DNA of 64,000 nucleotides, taken from contig NZ_CP134867.1 in NCBI RefSeq assembly GCF_031954525.1, positions 868,001 to 932,000 of the forward strand, written 5' to 3'. Every line of letters starts with the position of its first letter. Position 1 is the first letter of the stretch. The notes beneath the pieces were generated by a model. It was not told the origin of the DNA. It saw only the letters and a program-made list of their open reading frames with translations, and searched no databases. The position numbers were made by a program, and so were the translations under genes. Positions 44,926 to 55,788 of this stretch are shown here, in pieces. This stretch comes from Dyella sp. BiH032 (GTDB taxonomy: Bacteria; Pseudomonadota; Gammaproteobacteria; Xanthomonadales; Rhodanobacteraceae).

Positions 44926-45522
44926 TCAGCCCAACAACTGGCGGGCGACGAGCATGGCGGCTTCCGCCCACAGCGCGTACTGCGCGCCCGAGGGGTGCAG
45001 GCCATCGTCCGCGAGCAGGGCGGGGTGGGCCCGGGAGATCGGCGTGATGTCGACGAAAGCGGCGCCGGCGCGGGCAGTTTCCTCCTGCGCCACTGCGTTG
45101 AATTCGTCCAGCTCGGCGGCGATCCGCGCGAGGTCGCGGCCGCTGTCGCGGGCGAACGGGGTGACGCTCCAGTCGGGAATCGACAGCACCAGCACCCGGC
45201 CCGGCCGGCCGCCGGCCAGGGCGATGGCGCGCGCCAGCAGGCGATGGAACTCCTCGCGGTACTCGTCGGCGGAGCGTCCCCGGTACTGGTTGTTCACACC
45301 GATCAGCAGGCTGACCAGGTCATACGGCGGCTCAAACGTCGCCGCGTCCATGGCTGCGGACAGCTCGTCCGTGGTCCAGCCGGTGGTGGCGAGGATCTGC
45401 GGTTCCGCCAGCGGCACGCCCTGCGCTCGCAGGGAGGCGGCCAGCCGCACTGGCCAGCGGCCCTCGGCGGCGACGGCTTCGCCGATGGTGTAGGAATCGC
45501 CGAGGGCCAGGTAGCTCAGCAT
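44926..45522 (-). CDS. SGNH/GDSL-type hydrolase
   Basis: 198-residue esterase-like protein. Block I ALGDSYTIGE holds the catalytic serine, block III is LIGVNNQYRG, and block V is DGLHPSGAQY with the Asp/His pair. No signal peptide is visible, so it is probably cytoplasmic. The ATG at 45520-45522 is nine bases after the aminotransferase stop, which implies cotranscription and perhaps translational coupling, as no ribosome-binding site is seen. Substrate unknown. Confidence 0.85.
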   Translation of the reverse strand: MLSYLALGDSYTIGEAVAAEGRWPVRLAASLRAQGVPLAEPQILATTGWTTDELSAAMDAATFEPPYDLVSLLIGVNNQYRGRSADEYREEFHRLLARAIALAGGRPGRVLVLSIPDWSVTPFARDSGRDLARIAAELDEFNAVAQEETARAGAAFVDITPISRAHPALLADDGLHPSGAQYALWAEAAMLVARQLLG

Positions 45523-45530
45523 GCGCGCGA

Positions 45531-46772
45531 TCAGGCGACCGCGCGCGTCTTCTGCTGTTCCTCGGCCATGCGGGCCAGCACCCGCTCGATGCGCACGAAT
45601 ACCTCGCGCAGCTGTTCCGGCGGCGGCAGCAGGGTCAGGCGCAGGTGGCGGCTGTCCGGAACGTTGAAGCTGCTGCCCGGCACCACCAGCACCGATTCCT
45701 CTTCCAGCAGGCGCAACGCAAAGGCGTTGTCGTCGAAGCGCGCCAGGCGGTTGGCACGCACGCGCGGGAACGCATACAGCGCGCCGCCGGGGGCGACGAG
45801 GTCGAGGAATTCGCTCCTCGCCACGCCTTCCACGATCATGCGGCGCGCCTCGTGCAGGCGGCCGCCGGCGCCGGTGAGCGTATCGATGGTGGGCTTGCTT
45901 TCCAGCGCGGGGCGCACGGCCCACTGCGCGGTGACGTTCGCGCACAGGCGCAGCGCGGCGAGCAGCTGCAGCGCATCGCGGTATTCCGCGGTGCGCGCCG
46001 GTTCGCCCGAAAGGCTCATCCAGCCCACGCGATAGCCGCAGGCGCGGTGCACTTTGCTCAGGCCGCCGAAACTCACGCAGGGGACGTTGCCGGCCACCTT
46101 GGCCAGCGGCTCGAACTGGGCGCCGTCGTAGAGGATCTCGTCGTAGATCTCGTCGCTGAGCAGGAGCAGGTGATGGCGCTCGGCGATCTGCACGATGCGC
46201 TCCAGCAGCTCGCGCGGGTACACGGCGCCGGTCGGATTGTTGGGATTGATCAGCACGATCGCGCGCGTGCGCGGCGTGACCAGCGCAGCGATTTCGTCCG
46301 GATCGGGCAGGTGGCCGTTCTCGGCGAGGCAGCGGTAATAGCGCGGCTTGCCGTCATTGAGGATGGTGGCGGCGCTCCACAGCGGGTAGTCCGGGCTGGG
46401 CAGCAGCACTTCGTCGCCCGGCTGCAGCAGGGCGCGCAGGCTCAGGTCGATCAGCTCGCTCACGCCATTGCCGACGAAGATCCGTTCCACGTCCACGCCG
46501 ATCGCACCGCGGGCGCGTTGCTGCGCGACGATGGCCTCGCGCGCTTCTTCCAGGCCCTGTTCGTGGCCATAGGCCTCGCTGTCGCGCAGATGGGCGGCAA
46601 TGGCTTCGCGCAGATGGACGGGGGTATCGAAGCCGTAGCGGCCCGGGTTGCCGATGTTCAACTTGATGATGGGCAGGCCGGCGGCTTCCAGTTCGCGCGA
46701 ACGCCGGGTGAGTGCGCCACGGATTTCGTAGCGCACTTCGGCCAGGTGCGCGCTGGGTCTGATCGGGGCCAA
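45531..46772 (-). CDS. Class I/II aminotransferase, AlaA-like
   Basis: 413-residue PLP-dependent aminotransferase resembling AlaA (glutamate-pyruvate aminotransferase): KLNIGNPGRYGFDTP, YPLWSAATILNDG, LINPNNPTGAVY, SDEIYDEILYDG, and the PLP-lysine region FGGLSKVHRACGYRVGWM. The best start is a TTG at 46770-46772, seven bases after GAAGGA; an upstream frame of 29 codons has no homology. It heads an operon with the SGNH hydrolase and is divergent from rsgA. The substrate assignment to alanine is by resemblance only. Confidence 0.88.
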   Translation of the reverse strand: MAPIRPSAHLAEVRYEIRGALTRRSRELEAAGLPIIKLNIGNPGRYGFDTPVHLREAIAAHLRDSEAYGHEQGLEEAREAIVAQQRARGAIGVDVERIFVGNGVSELIDLSLRALLQPGDEVLLPSPDYPLWSAATILNDGKPRYYRCLAENGHLPDPDEIAALVTPRTRAIVLINPNNPTGAVYPRELLERIVQIAERHHLLLLSDEIYDEILYDGAQFEPLAKVAGNVPCVSFGGLSKVHRACGYRVGWMSLSGEPARTAEYRDALQLLAALRLCANVTAQWAVRPALESKPTIDTLTGAGGRLHEARRMIVEGVARSEFLDLVAPGGALYAFPRVRANRLARFDDNAFALRLLEEESVLVVPGSSFNVPDSRHLRLTLLPPPEQLREVFVRIERVLARMAEEQQKTRAVA

Positions 46773-46871
46773 CGTCGGGTCCTTCGTCTGCTTCGCGCCG
46801 CGCGGGCGCTGATGGGTACGTCGGCATGCTAGCAGCGCCCGCCGGGGCGTGCGAGGCACGCATCAGCCTGA

Positions 46872-46900
46872 TTCCGGGCGGGGTGCGGGCAGGGCATAAT
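46872..46900 (+). promoter_or_regulatory. Putative rsgA promoter giving a leaderless mRNA
   Basis: TTCCGG (46872-46877), 17-base spacer, CATAAT (46895-46900). The ATG of rsgA is at 46909, only eight bases after the -10, so transcription would start at or next to the start codon. No ribosome-binding site is present there. Confidence 0.5.
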
Positions 46901-46908
46901 CGGTCCTC

Positions 46909-47964
46909 ATGACCCAGGCCGAGATCATCGAACGGCTGCGCCGCGTCGGCTGGCGCGGCGACGCCCTGCCCGAAGGCAACCTGCGGCTGGCCCGGGTGGT
47001 GGCGCAGCATCGGGCCGGCTACGAGGTACACGACGGCGCCGACCTGTTCGGCGCGCAGCCCGCGGGCCACTTCCTGAAGCGCGGCCTGGACCCCGCTGAA
47101 CGCCCAGCGGTAGGCGACTTCGTCGAGCTGGAGCCGGGCAGCCCGCCGCACATCGTGAAGGTGTTGCCGCGCCGTTCCGTGCTGTCGCGCGCCGCCGCCG
47201 GTGAGCGCTACGAGCGGCAGACCATCGCCACCAATATCGATTACGTGCTGGTCCTGACCGGCCTGGACGGGGACTTCAACCCTGCGCGCATCGAGCGCTA
47301 TCTGTCGCTCACCGAGGATTCCGGCGCCCAGCCGGTGGTGCTGCTGAGCAAGCTGGACATCCGCAAGGACGCCGATGAACAGGTCGAGGCCCTGCGCGCA
47401 CGCCTGCCGGCCGGCGTGCCGATCCACGCCATCAACGGCAAGGACGCCGCCAGCGTCGCGGTGCTGGCGCAGTACCTCAAGCCCGGCGACAGCGCGGTGC
47501 TGGTGGGTTCGTCCGGCGCAGGCAAGTCCACTTTGACCAACACGTTGCTCGGTTCGCAGCGCATGGCCACCGGCGAGGTCCGTGCGCACGACAGCCGCGG
47601 GCGCCACACCACGACGCATCGCGCGCTGCTGCAATTGCCCACCGGCGGTTGCCTGATCGACACGCCGGGCATGCGCGAGCTGAAGCTCACCGGCGACGAA
47701 AACCTGGACTTGTTCGCCGACATCGACGAGCTGGCCGAGCGCTGCCGCTTCGCCGACTGCGGCCACGGCAGCGAGCCCGGCTGCGCCGTGCAGGCCGCGT
47801 TGGATAGTGGCGAGCTGTCCGCCGAGCGCTGGCGCAACTATCTGAAGCTGCGCGACGAGCGCGAGGAGCAGGCCGCCACGCTGGAGGCCCGCCTGCGCCG
47901 GCAGCGCGGCGGCAGGCCATCGACGAAGCCGCATGGACACCGCGGCATGCGCGACCGCGAATGA
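46909..47964 (+). CDS. rsgA: Ribosome small subunit-dependent GTPase RsgA
   Basis: Late 30S ribosome assembly GTPase, 351 residues. The G motifs occur in the circularly permuted order of the family: G4 SKLD at 147-150, G1 GSSGAGKST at 200-208, G3 DTPG at 251-254. An N-terminal OB-fold precedes them. The C-terminal zinc site C-x4-C-x-H-x5-C uses Cys279, Cys284, His286 and Cys292. The start lacks a ribosome-binding site but sits eight bases after a -10-like element. It is followed by the QEGLA gene after 11 bases. Confidence 0.95.
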   Translation: MTQAEIIERLRRVGWRGDALPEGNLRLARVVAQHRAGYEVHDGADLFGAQPAGHFLKRGLDPAERPAVGDFVELEPGSPPHIVKVLPRRSVLSRAAAGERYERQTIATNIDYVLVLTGLDGDFNPARIERYLSLTEDSGAQPVVLLSKLDIRKDADEQVEALRARLPAGVPIHAINGKDAASVAVLAQYLKPGDSAVLVGSSGAGKSTLTNTLLGSQRMATGEVRAHDSRGRHTTTHRALLQLPTGGCLIDTPGMRELKLTGDENLDLFADIDELAERCRFADCGHGSEPGCAVQAALDSGELSAERWRNYLKLRDEREEQAATLEARLRRQRGGRPSTKPHGHRGMRDRE

Positions 47965-47975
47965 GGTAAGCCGCC

Positions 47976-49247
47976 ATGAATGCCGCCATCCCGCTCACGC
48001 CCGCCTTGCAACGCTATGCCGAGCTGGACCAGCGGCTGCTGGCGGCGGTCAAGGGCATCCGCATCCTGCCCACGGTGGCGTGGCCGGCGACGCTGGAAAA
48101 CCGCCTGATCACGGCCTTCGCCCAAGGCAACTACAGCCTTCCCGAGGTCGCCTATGCGCGGCCGGATCTCGCCGAGGCGCGCGCGGAACTGGCCGCGATC
48201 GAGCGCGAAGCCGGCCATGAGGACCCGATGGGCGAGTACTTGTGCCGCACGGCCGAGTCCTGGCGCATCGCCGCCGAAATGCTCGAGGCGGTAGGCACGG
48301 CGGGCTTTACGGCGCCGTCGATCGTGCTGTACGGGCGCCCCGGCGACCCGATCCCGGGCAGCGACCGCAGCAACCTGGACGCGGCACGCTACTTCGTGGA
48401 GCTCTCGGACGAACTGGGCTCCGACCTGCTGGCCGACGACGTCGTCTCCGACATGCAGGCCGACGTGTTGCGCGCCGACCTGGCGCGGACGCTGGACGAA
48501 TTCTTCGGTGCCGACGTCATCCGCGTGGAAGTGGACGACGAACTGACCGCCAAGGCCGCGGCCGGCGCCACGCGCATCCGCCTGCGCGGCGGCACGCACT
48601 TCAGCGAGTACGACCGCCACCAGCTGCTGGCGCACGAGGCCTACGTGCACTCGCTGACGGCGCTGAACGGCCGCGCCCAGCCCGTGCTCGCCTCGCTGGC
48701 GCGCACGTCTCCGCGGGTCACCGCCACGCAGGAGGGTCTGGCGGTATTCGCCGAGCTGATGTCCGGCGCCATCGACATCGCTCGCCTCAAGCGCATCAGC
48801 CTGCGTATCCTGGCCATCGACATGGCGCTCAACGGCGCGGATTTCGTCGAGGTCTACAAGTACTTCGCCAGCTGCGGGCAGAGCCCGTTCGACAGTTTCC
48901 ACTCGGCCCAGCGGGTGTTCCGCGGCGTGCCGCCGGGCGGTGGCGCGGCCTTCGCCAAGGACAACGTGTACCTGAGCGGCTTGCTGACCGTGCACACCTT
49001 CTTCCGCTGGGCATTGAAGCAGCGGCGCATGGACATGCTGCGCCGGCTGTTCGCCGGCAAGCTGGCGCTGCATGACGTGCTCAGCCTGGAGCCGCACTTC
49101 GAGTCAGGCGCGATCGTGCCGCCGCGGTGGCTGCCGCCGTGGATGCAGCACGTGCATGGCCTCGCCGGGAAACTTGCCTTCTCGTTGTTCGTCAACCGCA
49201 TCCACATGGGGCGGGTGCAGGCGGAGAGCCTGTCGCTGAGCCTTTGA
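47976..49247 (+). CDS. QEGLA-motif zinc metallopeptidase-like protein (DUF1704 / TIGR02421 family)
   Basis: 423-residue member of the family named after its QEGLA motif, here at 252-256, annotated in bacteria as flavohemoglobin expression-modulating. The HEAYVH at 220-225 is an HExxxH zinc motif; eukaryotic relatives (MATCAP) are tubulin tyrosine carboxypeptidases. So a carboxypeptidase-like activity is plausible, but the bacterial substrate is unknown. It is predicted soluble, with no signal peptide. It starts 11 bases after rsgA and is probably cotranscribed with it. Confidence 0.85.
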   Translation: MNAAIPLTPALQRYAELDQRLLAAVKGIRILPTVAWPATLENRLITAFAQGNYSLPEVAYARPDLAEARAELAAIEREAGHEDPMGEYLCRTAESWRIAAEMLEAVGTAGFTAPSIVLYGRPGDPIPGSDRSNLDAARYFVELSDELGSDLLADDVVSDMQADVLRADLARTLDEFFGADVIRVEVDDELTAKAAAGATRIRLRGGTHFSEYDRHQLLAHEAYVHSLTALNGRAQPVLASLARTSPRVTATQEGLAVFAELMSGAIDIARLKRISLRILAIDMALNGADFVEVYKYFASCGQSPFDSFHSAQRVFRGVPPGGGAAFAKDNVYLSGLLTVHTFFRWALKQRRMDMLRRLFAGKLALHDVLSLEPHFESGAIVPPRWLPPWMQHVHGLAGKLAFSLFVNRIHMGRVQAESLSLSL

Positions 49248-50023
49248 GTGTGTGTGGCTTGCGTTGATGAGCTGGCGCTAGGAAGAGTTGGTTTTTGGGC
49301 ATTGGTATTAGAGGCGTGATCGCGAGCACCCGCCCCTCATCCCGCCTTCTCCCCGGAGGGGAGAAGGAGAAGTGCGGTACCGCGGTAAGCAAAAACAAGA
49401 GCGAGCGAAGCGACGCTCCGAGTGGCTCTTGATCTCCCGGGTTCCCTTCGCGGCGGTGAGGGCTGGACGATCAGGCCGCCAAAGGCGGGCGGGGACAGGA
49501 CGTCCCCGCCTTTTCGATTCGGGCAGGGATGCCCGATCGAAAAGCCCGGCCAGCCCTCAACGCACCCGCAGCAGCGTAGGCTGCGGAGGGCGCGGCGCAG
49601 GGGGCCCTTCTTCTTGGTTACTTCTTCTTGGGCAAGCAAGAAGAAGTAACTCGCTCTCCGGCAGGAGAGCGAAACCCTCGCCCCGCGAGGGGCGAGACAA
49701 GGCTGGCCGCAAGGCGACAACCGAGCGCTGTCGCCACCGCGTCCCGGCCTGCCCCGCCACGACGAACATGCAAGCTCACCCCCGACAACAAAACCGCATC
49801 CTCCAGTTCCCCCACAAACACACCACCCTCCAAACCCCACACCTAATACATTCCGGCTAAACACCCATCACCCACCCATGTCGCGTGGCTTAATGCCGCA
49901 CGTAAGCTCAAAGCAGCCGCGTGCGTTCTTGCGCATTGCGCAAGGGAACCGTAGCTGTGCGGTGCTACCATCCTGAGATACCGCCTGCGGCGGCACTTAA
50001 ATCCCCCATCGACTGCGCATCCC
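49248..50023. other. 776-base non-coding gap before maeB
   Basis: The part from about 49340 to 49700 is a block of consecutive hairpins (annotated separately). From 49700 to 50023 I see no gene; it includes a C/A-rich stretch (about 49760-49880) and the presumed maeB promoter region, with a TTGCGC dyad near 49931-49946. Open frames in either strand here derive from the repeats and are not genes. Confidence 0.6.
49345..49696. repeat. Composite block of six or more tandem hairpins
   Basis: Perfect or near-perfect stems in order: 10 bp at 49345-49354/49358-49367; an outer 9 bp GAGGGCTGG/CCAGCCCTC at 49458-49466/49550-49558 enclosing GGCGGGGAC/GTCCCCGCC (ending 49510) and a 15-bp stem with one bulge between 49510 and 49544; 14 bp at 49617-49630/49637-49650; 9 bp at 49651-49659/49664-49672; 8 bp at 49677-49684/49689-49696. 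The 14-bp unit (GTTACTTCTTCTTG) resembles interspersed intergenic repeats I associate with xanthomonad genomes. Confidence 0.75.
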
Positions 50024-52306
<2,283 letters not shown>

Positions 52307-52360
52307 GCGTTTAGCTCTCCTCCTTCCGGGCAGCGGGGATACCCACTGCAGGTCGACAGG

Positions 52361-52390
52361 GAACCGGCGGGCGACCGCCGGTTCTTTTTT
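52361..52390 (+). terminator. Terminator of maeB
   Basis: GAACCGGCGG (52361-52370) pairs perfectly with CCGCCGGTTC (52375-52384), loop GCGA, then six T's. Confidence 0.93.
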
Positions 52391-52444
52391 GCCATGTCCA
52401 AATCGCCCTGGGCCCCATGCGGCGCCGTATAGACGCCCGTCGAA

Positions 52445-52474
52445 TTGGCGGCCAGACCCCGCCGGAGCTAAACT
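52445..52474 (+). promoter_or_regulatory. Putative aceE promoter
   Basis: TTGGCG (52445-52450) and TAAACT (52469-52474) with an 18-base spacer, predicting a leader of about 70 bases before the aceE ATG. By-eye match only. Confidence 0.45.
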
Positions 52475-52550
52475 CGGGCGGTTCCCCGCATCCCCGATGC
52501 GCCACCTGCAGCCACGCCGGTTTCCCGGCGTCGCGGAGAGAAGCCTCCCC

Positions 52551-55244
52551 ATGGATCAGCTCGACGACATCCTCCACCAGGACCTCGACCCCACCGAAAC
52601 CCAGGAATGGGTCGACTCGCTCAATGCGGTCATCAATCACGACGGCACCGAGCGCGCGCATTACCTCCTGGAGAGGATGGTCGACTCGACGCGCCGCGCC
52701 GGCGGCTACCTGCCGTTCGATCCGACCACCGAATACGTCAACACCATCCCGCCGAGTCGCGAGGCCAAGAGCCCGGGCGACGCGGCGATCGAATGGCGCA
52801 TCCGCACCCTGGTTCGCTGGAACGCGATGGCGATGGTGGTGCGCGCCAACCGCAAGCCGGGCGAGCTGGGCGGCCACATCGCCAGCTTCGCGTCCTCGGC
52901 CACGCTGTACGACGTGGGCTTCAATCATTTCTGGCGCGCGCCGAGCGCCGACCACCCGGGCGACCTGGTGTTCCACCAGGGCCATTCCAGCCCGGGCATC
53001 TATGCGCGCTCCTTCCTCGAAGGTCGCATCGGCGAAGACCAGCTCGACCTGTTCCGCATGGAAGTGGCGGGCAAGGGCCGCGGCCTGTCTTCCTACCCGC
53101 ATCCCTGGCTGATGCCGGACTACTGGCAGGTGCCTACGGTGTCGATGGGCCTGGGCCCCATCCAGGCGATCTACCAGGCGCAGTTCTGGAAGTATCTGGA
53201 GCATCGCGGCCTGATCCCGAAGTCCGACCGCAAGATCTGGTGCTTCATGGGCGACGGCGAGACGGACGAGCCCGAGTCGCTCGGCGCCATCTCCCTGGCC
53301 GGCCGCGAAGGCCTGGACAACCTGGTGTTCGTGATCAATTGCAATCTGCAGCGCCTGGACGGTCCGGTGCGGGGCAACGGCAAGATCATCCAGGAGCTGG
53401 AAGGCGTGTTCCGTGGCGCCGGCTGGAACGCCATCAAGGTGGTCTGGGGCAGCTATTGGGATCCGCTCCTGGCGCGCGACAAGGACGGCGTGCTGCGCAA
53501 GCTGATGATGGAAACCATCGACGGCGAATACCAGGCGTGCAAGGCTTTCGGCGGCGCGTACACGCGCGAGCACTTCTTCGGCAAGTACCCGGAGACGCGC
53601 GAGATGGTCGCGAACCTCAGCGACGACGACATCTGGCGCCTCAACCGCGGCGGCCATGATCCGCACAAGGTCTATGCGGCCTACCACGCGGCGGTGAACA
53701 CCAAGGGCATGCCCACGGTGATCCTGGCCAAGACGGTGAAGGGCTACGGCATGGGCGCGGCCGGCGAGTCGCAGAACCCGACCCACCAGCAGAAGAAGCT
53801 GGACGACGAGGCCGTGCGCCACTTCCGTGACCGCTTCAACATTCCGGTGACGGACGACAAGCTCAAGGACGTGCCGTACTACCACCCGGGCAAGGACTCG
53901 GAGGAAGTGCAGTACATGCTCGAGCGCCGCCGCGCGCTGGGCGGCGCGCTGCCGCAGCGCCGCCGCACGTCGGACGTGAAGCTGAAGGCGCCGGAGCTGT
54001 CCGCTTTCGAGCAGATCACCAAGGGCACCGGCGAGCGCGAGATCTCCACCACGATGGCGCTGGTCCGCGGCATGAACCTGCTGCTGCGCGACAAGCAGAT
54101 CGGCGAGCGCATCGTGCCGATCGTGGCCGACGAGGCGCGCACCTTCGGCATGGAAGGCATGTTCCGCCAGATCGGCATCTACGCGCCGTTCGGCCAGAAG
54201 TACCGTCCGCAGGACGCCGACCAGCTCCTCTATTACCGCGAGGACCAGAAGGGCCAGGTGCTGCAGGAAGGCATTTCCGAAGCCGGCGGCATGGCCGCCT
54301 GGATGGCCGCGGCCACCAGTTACAGCATCAGCAACGTGCCGATGCTGCCGTTCTTCATCTACTACTCGATGTTCGGCTTCCAGCGCATTGGCGATCTGGC
54401 TTGGGCCGCCGGCGACATGCGCGCGCGCGGCTTCCTGATCGGCGGCACCTCGGGCCGCACCACGCTCAATGGCGAAGGTCTCCAGCACGAGGACGGCAGC
54501 TCGCACCTGATGTCCGGCGCGATCCCGAACGTGAAGTCGTACGACCCGACCTTCTCCTACGAAGTGGCGGTCATCATGCAGGACGGTACGCGCCGCATGC
54601 TCCAGGAGCAGGAGGACGTGTACTACTACATCACCGTGATGAACGAGAACTACAGCCATCCGGATCTGCCGGCGGGCGTGGAAGAGCACATCATCAAGGG
54701 CATGTACCTGTTCAAGGATGCCGGCAAGCCGAAGAAGGGCGAGCCGCGCGTGCAGTTGCTCGGTTCCGGCACGATCCTGCGCGAGGTGATCGCTGCCGCC
54801 GAGCTGCTGGAGAAGGACTTCGGCGTCACCGCCGACATCTGGTCGGTGCCGAGCTTCAGCGAAGTGCGCCGCGACGGTTTCGATGCCGAGCGCTGGAACC
54901 GCCTGCATCCGGAAGCCGAACAGCGCTTGCCGCACGTGACGGCGCTGCTGCAGGGCCGCCAGGGCCCGGCCATCGCCGCCACCGACTACGTGCGCGAGTT
55001 CGCCGACCAGATCCGCGCCTTCATGCCGGACGGCATGCGCTACACGGTGCTGGGCACCGACGGTTTCGGCCGTTCGGATACGCGCGAGCACCTGCGCGGC
55101 TTCTTTGAGGTGGACCGCTACTGGATCGCGCATGCGGCGCTGGCCGCGCTGGCGAAGGACGGCAAGGTCAATCCGAAGGACGTCGCCCGCGCCATGAAGG
55201 AGTACAAGCTGGATCCGGAAAAGCCGAATCCGCTCACGGTCTGA
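52551..55244 (+). CDS. aceE: Pyruvate dehydrogenase E1 component, homodimeric type
   Basis: Thiamine-diphosphate enzyme that decarboxylates pyruvate and transfers the acetyl group to E2 of the pyruvate dehydrogenase complex. The 897-residue protein matches AceE: SLNAVINHDGTERAHYLLER, HIASFASSATLYDVGFNHF, TPP site GDGETDEPESLGAI, VFVINCNLQRLDGPVRGN, EARTFGMEGMFRQIGIYAP and GTDGFGRSDTREHLRGFFEV. The ATG at 52551 follows GGAGAGAAG. The longer open frame upstream is not homologous. Neither aceF nor lpd follows; the gene stands alone between two terminators. Confidence 0.97.
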   Translation: MDQLDDILHQDLDPTETQEWVDSLNAVINHDGTERAHYLLERMVDSTRRAGGYLPFDPTTEYVNTIPPSREAKSPGDAAIEWRIRTLVRWNAMAMVVRANRKPGELGGHIASFASSATLYDVGFNHFWRAPSADHPGDLVFHQGHSSPGIYARSFLEGRIGEDQLDLFRMEVAGKGRGLSSYPHPWLMPDYWQVPTVSMGLGPIQAIYQAQFWKYLEHRGLIPKSDRKIWCFMGDGETDEPESLGAISLAGREGLDNLVFVINCNLQRLDGPVRGNGKIIQELEGVFRGAGWNAIKVVWGSYWDPLLARDKDGVLRKLMMETIDGEYQACKAFGGAYTREHFFGKYPETREMVANLSDDDIWRLNRGGHDPHKVYAAYHAAVNTKGMPTVILAKTVKGYGMGAAGESQNPTHQQKKLDDEAVRHFRDRFNIPVTDDKLKDVPYYHPGKDSEEVQYMLERRRALGGALPQRRRTSDVKLKAPELSAFEQITKGTGEREISTTMALVRGMNLLLRDKQIGERIVPIVADEARTFGMEGMFRQIGIYAPFGQKYRPQDADQLLYYREDQKGQVLQEGISEAGGMAAWMAAATSYSISNVPMLPFFIYYSMFGFQRIGDLAWAAGDMRARGFLIGGTSGRTTLNGEGLQHEDGSSHLMSGAIPNVKSYDPTFSYEVAVIMQDGTRRMLQEQEDVYYYITVMNENYSHPDLPAGVEEHIIKGMYLFKDAGKPKKGEPRVQLLGSGTILREVIAAAELLEKDFGVTADIWSVPSFSEVRRDGFDAERWNRLHPEAEQRLPHVTALLQGRQGPAIAATDYVREFADQIRAFMPDGMRYTVLGTDGFGRSDTREHLRGFFEVDRYWIAHAALAALAKDGKVNPKDVARAMKEYKLDPEKPNPLTV

Positions 55245-55260
55245 CGTTACCGACGTGGCA

Positions 55261-55297
55261 AAAAAGAAACCCGCCGAAAGGCGGGTTTCTCGTTTCA
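55261..55297. terminator. Bidirectional terminator between aceE and the DUF883-like gene
   Basis: GAAACCCGCC (55267-55276) pairs perfectly with GGCGGGTTTC (55281-55290), loop GAAA. The minus strand has a U6 tract (A6 at 55261-55266); the plus strand has TCGTTTC. Confidence 0.9.
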
Positions 55298-55342
55298 GGC
55301 CTTATGGACGTCCAGACGTCCGGCGGCGCGTTCCGCGCGGTC

Positions 55343-55678
55343 TCAATCTTCGTCGTCGCCTCGGAACGCGCGGCGCAGCAGCAGGAAGGCACCGATGGTG
55401 CCGGCCACGATGGCCACGGTCGCCACCGGGTGCCGGGTGACCTGGCGGCGCAGGCGGCGGTACTGGTAATTGGCTTCGTCCGCGATGTCCTCCGCAGCAT
55501 GCGAGAGGCGGCGCGCGTAGTCGTGCTTGTGGCGGCCGAAACGGCGGCGCATGTCGCGGCCACGCTCCATCAGGCTGTCGGTGTGGTCGCCTGCCACGTC
55601 GGCGTAGTGGCGGGCGCGCTCGCGAACCTGGTCGCCGATGCCGTTGATGGTGCTTTCGATGTCGCGATTCCGGGCCAT
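55343..55678 (-). CDS. DUF883/ElaB-YqjD-like membrane-anchored protein
   Basis: 111-residue protein: a long charged amphipathic helical region (DIESTINGIGDQVRERARHY through DEANYQYRRLRRQV) followed by a C-terminal membrane helix (PVATVAIVAGTIGAFLLLRR) and an acidic tail. This arrangement is that of ElaB/YqjD-type proteins, which tether to the inner membrane by the C-terminus and in E. coli bind ribosomes in stationary phase. The assignment is by architecture, not by strong sequence identity. GGAG precedes the ATG. Convergent with aceE. Confidence 0.7.
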   Translation of the reverse strand: MARNRDIESTINGIGDQVRERARHYADVAGDHTDSLMERGRDMRRRFGRHKHDYARRLSHAAEDIADEANYQYRRLRRQVTRHPVATVAIVAGTIGAFLLLRRAFRGDDED

Positions 55679-55788
55679 GGCGAGTTCTCCTTGAGACAGA
55701 TCTCAGACCATGCCAGCGCCATCGTGAGCGGTGCGTAAACAGCGCTGTAAAGGTTCAGCTATGACGACCCGTCCTGGTCTGCCGTGCC

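Noticed and set aside
49337..49864. Overlapping open frames on both strands of the repeat block
   Set aside because: They are translations of the hairpin repeats, with palindrome-derived peptides such as FFLLAQEEVTKKKG, and have no ribosome-binding sites or conserved domain.
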